Shown: piece after piece, positions 26,866 to 34,990 of the stretch | Numbering within the stretch: the stretch's first letter is position 1 | Layout: every line of letters begins with the position of its first letter | DNA from: Diplocloster hominis | GTDB taxonomy: Bacteria; Bacillota; Clostridia; Lachnospirales; Lachnospiraceae | Length of the DNA: 64,000 bases | Reading direction: 5' to 3' | Assembly (NCBI RefSeq): GCF_032380655.1 | Contig: NZ_JAWDIY010000003.1 | Coordinates: 186,001-250,000, forward strand | Position numbers and translations under genes: made by a program | The notes under the pieces: generated by a model | The model's database searches: none | Told to the model about the DNA's origin: nothing | What the model saw: only the letters and a program-made list of their open reading frames with translations

Positions 26866-27219
26866 GGGGGATGAGCGGGGTTCAGAGGGGATTGGGCGGA
26901 ATCCGGGGATGTTCCTGGCGCCGGGCCCCTTTTGTGTCTGCGCGGCCGAGCATAGGGCGGCTGTGACGCAGCTTAGTGAAATCCGGCAGCCGCATTCAGG
27001 ATGCCCGGCGGACTTCACGTCCGACGGGCAAGAGCCTCTGAACCGGGAACGCATCATGCGTTCCTGGTGAATAGGCTCGGTTCCTGAATGCGGCTGCCGG
27101 ATTTCACTTAGCTGCGTCCAGCGAAAGCCCTCCGCTCGGCCGCGCAGACACAAAAGGGGCCCGGCGCCAGGAACATCCCCGGATTCCGCCCAATCCCCTC
27201 TGAACCCCGCTCATCCCCC
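26866..27219. repeat. Giant palindromic element A
   Basis: 354 bp. The outer arms 26866-26950 and 27135-27219 pair perfectly over 85 bp. After an asymmetric internal loop (25 and 27 bases) a second perfect stem of 26 bp follows (26976-27001 with 27082-27107). The 80-base centre folds into two further hairpins: TGCCCG/CGGGCA with CGGAC/GTCCG (27002-27030), and GAGCCT/AGGCTC enclosing GGAACGCA/TGCGTTCC (27032-27078), so the tip is a three-way junction. There is no credible reading frame. It lies between the M50-like gene and the BlaI promoter, ending 22 bases before the -35 box. Confidence 0.9.
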
Positions 27220-27240
27220 GGCCCTAAACAAATCCCCCCA

Positions 27241-27294
27241 TTGACAAACCAGGTCGAATACGTTAGACTAAAGATAAGGTTTAACACATTCGAC
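27241..27294 (+). promoter_or_regulatory. Promoter and two BlaI-type operators
   Basis: TTGACA (27241-27246), 17-base spacer, TAGACT (27264-27269). Two 16-bp dyads of the form GT-x2-AA-N4-TT-x-GAC are present: GTCGAATACGTTAGAC (27253-27268), overlapping spacer and -10, and GTTTAACACATTCGAC (27279-27294), just downstream of the start point. Their starts are 26 bp apart. This is the usual arrangement for autorepression by a BlaI/MecI-type dimer. Confidence 0.8.
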
Positions 27295-27311
27295 CAAGAA
27301 GGAGCATCCCC

Positions 27312-27674
27312 ATGAATACACCAAAAGTATTTGAAAGCGAATATCGTTTCTGCCTGATCCTATGGGAGCATGAGCCCGTGAACAGCACAGAGCTGGTCCG
27401 CCTGTGCCGGGAAAAGCTCGGCTGGAGCAAGGCCACGACGTATACAGTCATCAAACGTCTGTCGACACGCGGCGTGGTCAAAAACGAAAATGCCGTCGTC
27501 ACCTCTCTTGTGACCCAGGAAGAGGTACAGGCTGCCGAAATCGATGAACTGGTGGAAAAAACGTTCGGAGGTTCACTGCCGGCCTTTGTCGCTTCTTTTG
27601 CGAAGCGCAAAGACCTGTCACCGGAGGAGATCGCGGCCATCCGGCAAATGATCGATTCCTATGGGGAGGGCTGA
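27312..27674 (+). CDS. BlaI/MecI/CopY family transcriptional repressor
   Basis: 120 aa: an N-terminal winged helix (FESEYRFCLILWEHEPVNST and ATTYTVIKRLSTRGVVKNEN, with the recognition helix in SKATTYTVIKRL) and a C-terminal dimerisation helix pair (FGGSLPAFVASFAKRKDLSP). BlaI-type repressors bind dyads over their own promoter and are inactivated by proteolysis triggered by the M56 sensor protease encoded next. AAGGAG precedes the ATG. Two operator-like dyads are visible at the promoter. Confidence 0.92.
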   Translation: MNTPKVFESEYRFCLILWEHEPVNSTELVRLCREKLGWSKATTYTVIKRLSTRGVVKNENAVVTSLVTQEEVQAAEIDELVEKTFGGSLPAFVASFAKRKDLSPEEIAAIRQMIDSYGEG

Positions 27675-27676
27675 GG

Positions 27677-29899
27677 ATGGAACACGTATTTATCAAACTG
27701 CTGAACATGAGTATCACAGCCGGCTGGATGATTCTGGCCGTAATCCTGCTGCGCTTCCTGTTGAAGAAAGCGCCGAAAGCTATCCGCTGCTTCCTGTGGA
27801 TGCTTGTTGGCATACGCCTGGTTTTCCCATTTTCCTGGGAAAGTGTCTGGAGTCTGATACCCAGTTCCCATGTGATCAGCACCGATATTCTTACTTCCGA
27901 AACCCCGGCGATACACAGCGGGATCGATCTTCTAAACCGGGCGGTCAATCCGGTTCTGTCCGAATCCCTGGCTCCCGATCCCTATGCCAGTGCCAACCCC
28001 ATGCAGGTCGTCACCTATATGGCTTCCGTGGTCTGGATATCCGGGATCGTCCTCCTGCTGCTGTACAGCGCACTCAGCTATCTTCGGCTGCGCCGCCGTT
28101 TATTTGATGCGGTCCGGCTCCGGGACAATATCTGGCAGAGCGAAAAGGCAGCCTCCCCTTTCGTCCTCGGCCTGTTCCGTCCCCGCATCTATCTTCCTTA
28201 CCACCTCCACGAGCCTGGTATTTCCCATGTCGTCGCCCATGAACAGGCTCATATCCAAAGACGTGATCACTGGGTCAAGCCAATCGCTTTTCTGATCCTG
28301 ACGGTATATTGGTTCAATCCCCTTATCTGGCTTTCGTATATCCTGTTATGCCGGGATATAGAACTGGCCTGTGATGAGCGGGTGGTAAAAGAAATGGATA
28401 TGGAGAACAAAAAAGAATATTCAGAGGCCCTGCTGTCCTTAAGTGTCCCCCGCCATACCATAGCCGCCTGCCCGCTGGCGTTTGGTGAAGCCGGTGTAAG
28501 ACAAAGAATAAAGAATGTATTGAATTACAAAAAACCCGCTTTTTGGCTGATTCTTACGGTACTTTTATCCTGCATGGTTTTGGCTGTATGTTTTTTAACG
28601 GACCCGCCCGGATTGCGGTTTGATTTTGAGGAAAACGGGCTGGTATCTGCTTCGGCCTGTGATCTGCGGAAATCCTCCGGCCCTTCCACCGGCGAACTGA
28701 ATCCCGGGGAGTTAGAAGAATTATCCCGGCGCCTTCCGGAGATATCCGGCGCCCGGCAAAGCGATGAATACCGTGGTCTTACGCCGTTTTACTACATTGA
28801 GGCAAAGCTTGCGGATGGGTCCGTACTCAGCATAAACGGGTACGCCCTTGACGGCGGCAGGTCGGACGTTAGCTTCCAGGATAAACGTTATATTATAACC
28901 GATTCCGATTTTTCGGCATATATAAGCAGCATTTGTGCCGGTAAGGACACGATACCGGCAGACTCCGGGAAAGGGAAAGATGAACCGGCTGCACCGGAAG
29001 AAAAAGAAGAACCGGCCGCACCGGAAGAGAATGCTCTGCCCACTCTGGACGAGAGCGTGTCCGCGGCCATACTGGAGCACAACAAAGGAAGTTCCAGCGA
29101 CGGGGAATATGCCTGTGAAAGTCATGTGACACTGGCGACACTGCCGGGTGAACGTTATTCGGAAGATGCCGGTACCACCGTTTCGACGATCGACGTTTAT
29201 GCCATGGCCCTTTATATGGAGTTCCGGTACGATGGAACCTCCATCACCGATACCGGCGGCAGCCATCTTCCCTGCGTCCTTTCCTTTGATCTGGATGAAA
29301 ATGGAAAATATAATCTGACAAATTACTGGGAACCCCGTGACGGCAGTTATTATGGGCCCGATATTGAAAAACGTTTCGGCCAGCTTCCGGCTAAGACCGC
29401 TGCCGCTGCCATCGCCGGAGCTATGGATACGCAAAAGTACATCCTTGCCCAAACCCAGTCTTGTTATGCCCAGGCGGCAGAGTACTGGCAGATGGATACA
29501 CACACCTTTCTCGGACAGCTTTTTGATACGATCCTCTCCTCCCCTTCCGCCTCCTCAAACCCTGCCGACTATATCAGCGAACATCCGCTTAAGGTCCGCG
29601 AGCTGACCTACTATGGGGATTATACGTTACGCTACATATTTTCAGAATTTTTAGCCGGCGGACAAACAGGTTTGAAAGGCCAGCTCATGCGTATCGTGAT
29701 GGATGACCTCATTGGCGGTGAAGCCCTGGATCTGGAAGCCGCTACCGGCCAGGATTACTTTGACGCCTGGAAAGCTTCCGTTCAGCGCCGGTTCAAGGAG
29801 GAAGGTCCAAAGCGTTTAAAAGAAGAAGCCCCAAAATCCTTCCTGCTGCTTCAGATTATCAGAGTCATCGAATCCGATGACTCTGATTTTTTCTCCTGA
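27677..29899 (+). CDS. BlaR1-like M56 membrane metalloprotease with unusual sensor region
   Basis: 740 aa, starting two bases after the repressor stop, with GGGAGGG as ribosome binding site. The N-terminal M56 peptidase part (about 1-320) has four membrane helices, the zinc motif HVVAHEQAHIQRRDHW (HExxH-type) near residue 190 and ELACDERVVKEMD. After the last helix (FWLILTVLLSCMVLAVCFL) an extracellular region of about 420 residues follows: a first domain (to about 425), a low-complexity linker with APEEKEEPAAPEE repeats, and a last domain (SVSAAILEHNKGSSSDGEYA and onward). The penicillin-binding domain of true BlaR1 with its SxxK/KTG motifs is not seen, so it probably senses something other than beta-lactams. 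A terminator overlaps the last codons. Confidence 0.88.
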   Translation: MEHVFIKLLNMSITAGWMILAVILLRFLLKKAPKAIRCFLWMLVGIRLVFPFSWESVWSLIPSSHVISTDILTSETPAIHSGIDLLNRAVNPVLSESLAPDPYASANPMQVVTYMASVVWISGIVLLLLYSALSYLRLRRRLFDAVRLRDNIWQSEKAASPFVLGLFRPRIYLPYHLHEPGISHVVAHEQAHIQRRDHWVKPIAFLILTVYWFNPLIWLSYILLCRDIELACDERVVKEMDMENKKEYSEALLSLSVPRHTIAACPLAFGEAGVRQRIKNVLNYKKPAFWLILTVLLSCMVLAVCFLTDPPGLRFDFEENGLVSASACDLRKSSGPSTGELNPGELEELSRRLPEISGARQSDEYRGLTPFYYIEAKLADGSVLSINGYALDGGRSDVSFQDKRYIITDSDFSAYISSICAGKDTIPADSGKGKDEPAAPEEKEEPAAPEENALPTLDESVSAAILEHNKGSSSDGEYACESHVTLATLPGERYSEDAGTTVSTIDVYAMALYMEFRYDGTSITDTGGSHLPCVLSFDLDENGKYNLTNYWEPRDGSYYGPDIEKRFGQLPAKTAAAAIAGAMDTQKYILAQTQSCYAQAAEYWQMDTHTFLGQLFDTILSSPSASSNPADYISEHPLKVRELTYYGDYTLRYIFSEFLAGGQTGLKGQLMRIVMDDLIGGEALDLEAATGQDYFDAWKASVQRRFKEEGPKRLKEEAPKSFLLLQIIRVIESDDSDFFS
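29858..29892 (+). terminator. Terminator overlapping the end of the BlaR1-like gene
   Basis: ATCAGAGTCATCG (29858-29870), loop AATC, CGATGACTCTGAT (29875-29887), then a run of T up to 29892. The stop codon of the protease gene is at 29897-29899, so the stem encodes its last residues. Confidence 0.85.
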
Positions 29900-30257
29900 T
29901 TTCTTTGATTTTCTCACTTATGCTCACTCGCCTGACGAGCCAATCCTCTAACACCACCCACGTATTTGAGATGTAAGTAGCAGAACAATACGCAGAGATA
30001 AATTGTATGCTATGAATTCAAATGGAGTTCCGTTCCCTATTTGTAGTATCTACACTGCACTTGTGTTTCAAGTGGAGTATGAAAAGCAAAATTATATTTT
30101 ATGCGCTGAGACATGGTATCAGTTGAAACATCATTTTTTAATCAAGTAAATAATTTCATCAAAAACCGTGTTGTCATTTCGAACAATAATTTACCTGATT
30201 GCTCTATAGGTCAAGATGAAGGTAATTATAATGAAATGAGAGAGAAGCATTACCGTT
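29900..30257. other. Gene-free stretch
   Basis: AT-rich DNA with no ribosome binding site linked to a plausible frame and no strong hairpin. An open frame starting at 30113 runs into the palindrome at 30258-30379 and has no coding character. Confidence 0.5.
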
Positions 30258-30379
30258 GTTACGATTCACGGCCATCTTTGGTAATTTTGTCGACTAAGGT
30301 CCGGGAAGGGAGGGAGGCGGTCCGGCCCGAACCTCAGTATCAAAATCCCCATTTACAAAAGTTGGCCGTGAATCGTAAC
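30258..30379. repeat. Palindromic element with nested hairpin (element G)
   Basis: Perfect 17-bp arms GTTACGATTCACGGCCA (30258-30274 and, inverted, 30363-30379) enclose an imperfectly paired middle and an inner stem AGGTCCGGG / CCCGAACCT (30297-30305 and 30325-30333) with a purine-rich loop. Looser than the giant elements, but the same general plan. It lies upstream of the second MNT gene. Confidence 0.6.
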
Positions 30380-30542
30380 TTACCGTTTTAATAAAGTGAA
30401 CTTGATGTTGACAATACAGGAATTGGATGAAATGCATTTTAAATGTTCCGTTTATCTCGTAAATAAAATGTAGCATAGCATAATTAAATTGTTTTTCTCC
30501 TTCCAGGTGTGTATAATAAAAAGTAAGGAAGGAGGCGCTCTT

Positions 30543-30842
30543 ATGTCTAAGGTACAGACAATCAATGAAATCAAGGATAAGTTGACGCCGGTTTTTGACG
30601 CCTATGGAGTGCGGAGCGCCGTCTTGTTCGGCTCGGTAGCCAAGGGGACATCCACCGGCAAAAGCGACATTGATCTGTTGGTGGACAGCCGCTTGAAGGG
30701 TCTGCGCTTTGTCGGGCTGATGGAGGATGTACGACGCGCCACCCAGATGCCAGTGGATCTGTTGGACGTGTCACATATCGAGAGTGGGTCGCCCATAGAC
30801 CGTGAAATCAAATCCACGGGGGTCACGATTTATGAGAAATGA
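30543..30842 (+). CDS. MNT-type minimal nucleotidyltransferase (second, antitoxin-like)
   Basis: 99 aa from the ATG at 30543 (MSKVQTINEIKDKLTPVFDA), with AAGGAGG seven bases upstream; the frame is open further upstream without support. The nucleotidyltransferase core SAVLFGSVAKGTSTGKSDID gives GS-x10-DxD, with the third acidic residue in MPVDLLDVSHIE. It belongs to the MntA/HEPN two-gene toxin-antitoxin type. The following frame overlaps by 11 bases and starts like a DUF86 HEPN toxin, but is truncated. Confidence 0.85.
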   Translation: MSKVQTINEIKDKLTPVFDAYGVRSAVLFGSVAKGTSTGKSDIDLLVDSRLKGLRFVGLMEDVRRATQMPVDLLDVSHIESGSPIDREIKSTGVTIYEK

Positions 30843-30945
30843 GATCATTCTTCAAAAACTGCTCGGCCATGCGGAGAAAATTATCGCCTACTGCAAAGGG
30901 TATTCCTATGACAGCTTCATCAAGGACACAAAGCTCATTTTGTAA
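30832..30945 (+). pseudogene. Truncated DUF86/HEPN toxin partner
   Basis: ATG at 30832 overlaps the MNT gene end. The 37-residue frame (ILQKLLGHAEKIIAYCKGYS, then YDSFIKDTKLIL) matches the start of DUF86 HEPN proteins, including the Y-x-F-x-x-D segment, then stops at TAA 30943-30945. Full-length members have about 110-120 residues with a catalytic R-x4-6-H near the end, absent here in any frame I could follow. Most probably a loss-of-function truncation. Confidence 0.65.
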
Positions 30946-31026
30946 ATACCGCTTGCCTGATGCCCGCAAACCCTTGATTATACTGGCTTTTTCGTGTAAA
31001 TCCTATACCACCAGTACAAAAAGAAA

Positions 31027-31055
31027 TTGCCTGAGGCTGAGTTCCATTGTATAAT
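31027..31055 (+). promoter_or_regulatory. Promoter of the DUF5721-like gene
   Basis: TTGCCT (31027-31032), 17-base spacer, perfect TATAAT (31050-31055). The transcript starts near 31062, which excludes a translation start at 31047. Confidence 0.75.
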
Positions 31056-31085
31056 GATGGGAGTTATGGTGCTGGAGGTGGGATT

Positions 31086-31592
31086 TTGATAGCTTTACAG
31101 ATAAAAGATACGAAAATGTTTATGAATAAATTACTGCTGAAGGACACCTTTGATCATTTTCTGGTGTCAGAGGCTGTTGTTACTACATTTAATACTTTTA
31201 CTGTGGACGGCAGGCTGCAGCGGGATTTTTTTACGAAGGAAGAGCTGGAGGCGCCGGAATATACAGATCGCTGCTATTCGTATTGGCGGGAGATCCGGCC
31301 ATTCTGTCTGGAGTTGATTAAAGGGAAAAAGACTCCGCTTAATTTTAAATTTGTATTCCTGCTGGCGCCGTCGAATATCCGGAAACTGCTGGAGCAGGCA
31401 CAGCTTCCCTACCCGGCGGACGATGTGAATGGTCTGTTTCTTAACTTTAAATATAATGGGACGGGAGTCAGCTGCACCACCGGGACATCTTTAAAAGTGT
31501 TCACCCTGGATAAATCTTTGGATCACAGCTGGGACCAGATGGTTCAGAAGTTTTTCCGGAAACAGGAAATTGATTTCGATGAAATAGGATAA
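31086..31592 (+). CDS. DUF5721 family protein
   Basis: 168 aa from a TTG at 31086 with GGAGGTGG seven bases upstream; the ATG at 31047 lies before the transcription start. The sequence (KDTKMFMNKLLLKDTFDHFL, VSEAVVTTFNTFTVDGR, then FKFVFLLAPSNIRKLLEQ and GLFLNFKYNGTGVSCTTGTS) fits a family of unknown function common in Lachnospiraceae, which I take to be DUF5721. No membrane segments, no catalytic motif recognised. Monocistronic between its own promoter and a terminator-like hairpin. Confidence 0.7.
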   Translation: MIALQIKDTKMFMNKLLLKDTFDHFLVSEAVVTTFNTFTVDGRLQRDFFTKEELEAPEYTDRCYSYWREIRPFCLELIKGKKTPLNFKFVFLLAPSNIRKLLEQAQLPYPADDVNGLFLNFKYNGTGVSCTTGTSLKVFTLDKSLDHSWDQMVQKFFRKQEIDFDEIG

Positions 31593-31595
31593 ACA

Positions 31596-31634
31596 CTGCG
31601 GCGGATGCCGGCGCTGCCGGGCAATCCGCCGCAG
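31596..31634. terminator. Hairpin between converging genes
   Basis: CTGCGGCGGAT (31596-31606) pairs perfectly with ATCCGCCGCAG (31624-31634), and the interior GCCGG...CCGGGC can pair as well. There is no T-run. It lies between the DUF5721-like gene and the converging ABC exporter operon. Confidence 0.6.
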
Positions 31635-31676
31635 TTGGAATGAATCGCACAGATAAGAACTTTGGGCCCGTCAGAA

Positions 31677-32903
31677 TTATAAGAGCAGCTCCTGTCTCTT
31701 CTGGCGGTGGCGGGTGATCAGGAACAGGATCAGGCCTGCGGCCAATATCAGCAGGGCCGTGTATCCTTCTATCCCAGGGATGTTTGTCAGCTGGTACAGG
31801 CTGTTACCGTAATAAAACAGCCGGGTTAACAGACGCGGACAGAGCAGCGCCGTTAGAATTACCAGGGGAATCATCTTCAGCAGCATGGCCACATAGTTCG
31901 TGCTGTGCATGGACAGGAAAAAGGCTATGGCGGATATTCCCATGCCGGTCAGATAGATCAGAAGGACCATCAGCAGGCACCAGGTCCCGAAAGTAGGATT
32001 GATCCAGGAGAAACCTGTGTGCATAAATGAATATATTCTGCACCCAAAGAATGTATGGATTCCATGTGTCATAAACAGGCCGCCAAAGATCAGCAGGTTG
32101 ATCGCGGTCAGGGCTGCGCCGGACAGCATGGAGGCTGCGAACTGTGTCCTCAGTATCTTCCGTCCATGTCTGGAACTCCACTGAAGGGGCCTCATGGAAC
32201 GCATCCGGTCCCGCACCGGCACCGGCGACAGGAGCAGGCAGCTGGAGATACAGACCCAGATCAGCAGATAGCCCAGATAGTTCGAGAATGCCTCCGGCAA
32301 TTCAGCCGGTAAGATATTCCTCCAGGCGTGATCCGCTCCAAAGAAGCTGTCCTCAGCGTGGGTATATTCTCTCTGGGTATATCCTTCCACGAAATTCTTA
32401 TCTCTTCGGTTTACTCCCTCCTGCTCCCATAGTTCATACATCTGGGTAAAGAGTCTTGTGGCGTAGATCCGGCCTTCTATATTATCCGTCTCTTCACTGG
32501 TCAGATAATTTGACAGAATCTTAGCGTCGGCGTACCGTTCTTGTTCCTGCGCGGTCAATTCTCCCTGCACCTGCCGTACCGACCGGTTATAAAAATTCTC
32601 ATATTCTTCATAGGAGGAAAGTCCGTACTGCCGGGCGACCGGGTTCGTGGACAGGCAGGCGGAAGCCTCGGATACCAGCACCGGTATCTCCCGGGCCGCT
32701 TGCGCCTCTTCCTCCGGTTCCAGCGTAGTTCCGAATCGTTTTACCCAATCGGTAGCCACCTGATAGATTCCCTTATATTCCGGGCCGTTCGGAAAATACT
32801 GGATATAGAATTCCAAATACATCGTATAGTAGACGAAACCCAACAATATCAGTATTGCCAGGATTCCCGGACGCCAGATTTTCTTCATCTCTTCTTTTAA
32901 CAT
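31677..32903 (-). CDS. ABC-2 type exporter permease, last gene of sigma-ABC operon
   Basis: 408 aa with one N-terminal membrane helix (PGILAILILLGFVYYTMYLE), a soluble extracytoplasmic region of about 170 residues, and five helices in the C-terminal half. This is the shape of ABC-2 or BcrB-like permeases with a large outer loop. The ATG at 32903 overlaps nothing and follows the preceding permease stop within two bases. It presumably pairs with the second permease and the ATPase encoded upstream to export a peptide, lipid or drug. The substrate is unknown. Confidence 0.75.
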   Translation of the reverse strand: MLKEEMKKIWRPGILAILILLGFVYYTMYLEFYIQYFPNGPEYKGIYQVATDWVKRFGTTLEPEEEAQAAREIPVLVSEASACLSTNPVARQYGLSSYEEYENFYNRSVRQVQGELTAQEQERYADAKILSNYLTSEETDNIEGRIYATRLFTQMYELWEQEGVNRRDKNFVEGYTQREYTHAEDSFFGADHAWRNILPAELPEAFSNYLGYLLIWVCISSCLLLSPVPVRDRMRSMRPLQWSSRHGRKILRTQFAASMLSGAALTAINLLIFGGLFMTHGIHTFFGCRIYSFMHTGFSWINPTFGTWCLLMVLLIYLTGMGISAIAFFLSMHSTNYVAMLLKMIPLVILTALLCPRLLTRLFYYGNSLYQLTNIPGIEGYTALLILAAGLILFLITRHRQKRQELLL

Positions 32904-32904
32904 T

Positions 32905-34086
32905 TCAGATCACATCCCTTTTCAAATAATGGCCATAGGACGCCCATAGAAGGCCGGTCCCGGCTGCCAGGCAGAATACGGCTTCCGCGCATTCCTGCCA
33001 GGGCAGGACCGCACCGGCTCCAAGCTCCGTGAACCACAACGGCTGGAACCACCACAGTGCCACCGGAGACCACTGTATGAGCTGGTACAGGAGCCAGAGG
33101 CTGTTGTCTCCGGCCAGCATCATAACTTCAAAGTTAAGAGCTGCCGGTACCAGGAATAGCAGAAAGCCTCTGTAAGCACTGTTGGCTGTCAGCCCTGCCG
33201 CAAAGCCCAGGCCGTGAAAGATTAAGACTACCGCCAGCCCCAGCGTAAGCGTCGCCGACAGGTAACCGGCGATGGAGAAGGAGGTCCAGGTGAGAAATGG
33301 CAGCTTCATACCAAATGCCGTTATATAGTTGAACTGGCTGGACATATTGGCATCCCAGATAGGGCCCGGATTCCACACACAAGTAAATATAAGAACCGCT
33401 CCGGCAGCCAGAATGATATAAGCTGCCGCTGCTGACAGGCCGCTGGCGGCCGCTTTGGACAGCTGGATACGCCGGCCCGCTCTGCTGGAGCATAGGATCG
33501 GAACCGTGCGGCTTAACCCATCGCATCCGCTGGAATATAAGGCCATCAGAACCGCCAGCAGGATTCCTTCTGTAATTACGGCCCGGCACAGTTTCTGGAA
33601 GAGCGCATTCATCAGTTCCTTGGTCTTTCCTGCGGCGGCCAGGCTCATTGAGGCATCTTCGTCTGCCAGATTTTTTACTTTCGAGTCCAATATCCGGTAC
33701 TTTTGCTCCAGAAAACCGGCGGCCAGGCCCTGGATACGGAATTTACCGATATACAGGTCACTTAACCGGCTGGTGTCGAACTGATCCAGGGTATCTTCCC
33801 TCCCCAATGTCTCGGATATCAGTTGGTCTTTGAATTTATTCTCATCAGGAAGCCGCGCCAGCGCCCTGCTGAACTCTTCTCCCATCTGTCCGCCGATTTT
33901 TTGTGCAACACCGGATACATAGCTAACGTAGGAATCCGCGTCACTGCCAGACCGGTTTCCCACGATAATCAGGGTGTTAAATCCCAGGCAGAGCAGCAGA
34001 AATATGGGTATCATAGGCATTTCCCACAGCTTGCGCACTTCCCAGCAGATCCATGATCTATTCATAACATCACTCCTGTTGTTCAA
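32905..34086 (-). CDS. ABC-2 type exporter permease
   Basis: 393 aa with the same plan as the next gene: an N-terminal helix (MIPIFLLLCLGFNTLIIVG), a long extracytoplasmic loop (DADSYVSYVSGVAQKIGGQM and onward) and five C-terminal helices (ITEGILLAVLMALYSSGCDG, ASGLSAAAAYIILAAGAVLI and others). The stretch SSGCDGLSRTVPILCSSRAG between helices 2 and 3 is typical of ABC-2 permeases. It sits 50 bases after the ATPase gene and abuts the second permease. Confidence 0.75.
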   Translation of the reverse strand: MNNRSDVMNRSWICWEVRKLWEMPMIPIFLLLCLGFNTLIIVGNRSGSDADSYVSYVSGVAQKIGGQMGEEFSRALARLPDENKFKDQLISETLGREDTLDQFDTSRLSDLYIGKFRIQGLAAGFLEQKYRILDSKVKNLADEDASMSLAAAGKTKELMNALFQKLCRAVITEGILLAVLMALYSSGCDGLSRTVPILCSSRAGRRIQLSKAAASGLSAAAAYIILAAGAVLIFTCVWNPGPIWDANMSSQFNYITAFGMKLPFLTWTSFSIAGYLSATLTLGLAVVLIFHGLGFAAGLTANSAYRGFLLFLVPAALNFEVMMLAGDNSLWLLYQLIQWSPVALWWFQPLWFTELGAGAVLPWQECAEAVFCLAAGTGLLWASYGHYLKRDVI

Positions 34087-34138
34087 AATTCTTAATCACA
34101 GCCCGTCACACAAATTATCCTTCTGTCCCAAGTTTTCT

Positions 34139-34990
34139 TCATAACGTATCTTCCCTGTATATATACAAAAACGCGTCTTCCAGATTCGGCCTCACCGGTA
34201 CGGCGCCCGCCACTGGAAAATCAGCCGCGATCCGCAGCACAGTCTTCTCTCCCCCCTGCCGTTCACTGAGCAGCAGCTCCTGATCAGTCAATTCCGTATC
34301 CGACGGCACCTCATACAGTTTCCCATTCAGATTTTCGCAGATCCGGGCAGGGCTTTCACAGCAATAAAGGGCATGATCCCGAAGCATGATAATCTTTCCG
34401 GCTATGGTTTCGATATCGGACACAATATGTGTGGACAGTATAACGATACGCTGCTTCGACAGACCGTGAATCAGATTCCGGAACCGGACCCGCTCCTTAG
34501 GGTCCAGCCCTGCCGTGGGTTCGTCCAGAATCAGCACTTTCGGATCATTTAGCATCGCCTGGGCTATTCCTACCCGCTGGATCATACCACCGGAAAACTG
34601 CTTCATTTTCTTATCTTTGACGTCGGAAAGCGCTACCAGCTCCAGCAGGCTGTCGATCCGCTCCTCTGCCGCCTTGCGCTCCATACCCTGCAAGGCGGCC
34701 ATATATCTTAAAAACTGCCTGGGAGAATAATTCTTATAATAGCCGAATTCCTGCGGCAGATAGCCCACTAGCCCCCGGTATTCGCCGCCCATGGACAAAA
34801 TATCCTGTCCATCCCACAAGATCCTGCCCTTCGTCGGAAACAGCAGAGTGGTCAGCATCTTAATCAGTGTCGTCTTGCCGGCGCCGTTTGGCGCCAGCAG
34901 TCCATAGACACCGCTTTCAAAGACCAGATTGATATCCTCAAGGGCCGTAAAACTTCCATATTTCTTCGTCACGTGTTCAACGGACAGCAT
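34139..34990 (-). CDS. ABC exporter ATP-binding protein
   Basis: 283 aa from the ATG at 34990 (MLSVEHVTKKYGSFTALEDI), with AGGAG nine bases upstream inside the preceding gene. Walker A is present in the slightly altered form APNGAGKTT, then signature FSGGMIQRVGIAQAM, Walker B VLILDEPTAGLDP and the H-loop in LSTHIVSDIE. A C-terminal segment of about 60 residues is typical of BcrA/NatA-type export ATPases. The gene overlaps the membrane protein gene upstream by 14 bases. Its partners are the two permeases downstream. Confidence 0.9.
   Translation of the reverse strand: MLSVEHVTKKYGSFTALEDINLVFESGVYGLLAPNGAGKTTLIKMLTTLLFPTKGRILWDGQDILSMGGEYRGLVGYLPQEFGYYKNYSPRQFLRYMAALQGMERKAAEERIDSLLELVALSDVKDKKMKQFSGGMIQRVGIAQAMLNDPKVLILDEPTAGLDPKERVRFRNLIHGLSKQRIVILSTHIVSDIETIAGKIIMLRDHALYCCESPARICENLNGKLYEVPSDTELTDQELLLSERQGGEKTVLRIAADFPVAGAVPVRPNLEDAFLYIYREDTL

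Noticed and set aside
26755..27153. 132-aa minus-strand frame and 76-aa plus-strand frame through element A
   Set aside because: Both run through the same inverted repeat and share peptide pieces (TQLSEIRQPHSG) because of the palindrome. There is no start signal or family resemblance.
27253..27294. Reading the region before blaI as a single 44-bp operator
   Set aside because: GGTCGAAT and ATTCGACC at the edges pair, but each half is itself a 16-bp dyad that matches the two-site arrangement of BlaI repressors better.
30113..30391. 92-aa frame spanning the element at 30258-30379
   Set aside because: No ribosome binding site. Half of it is the palindrome itself.
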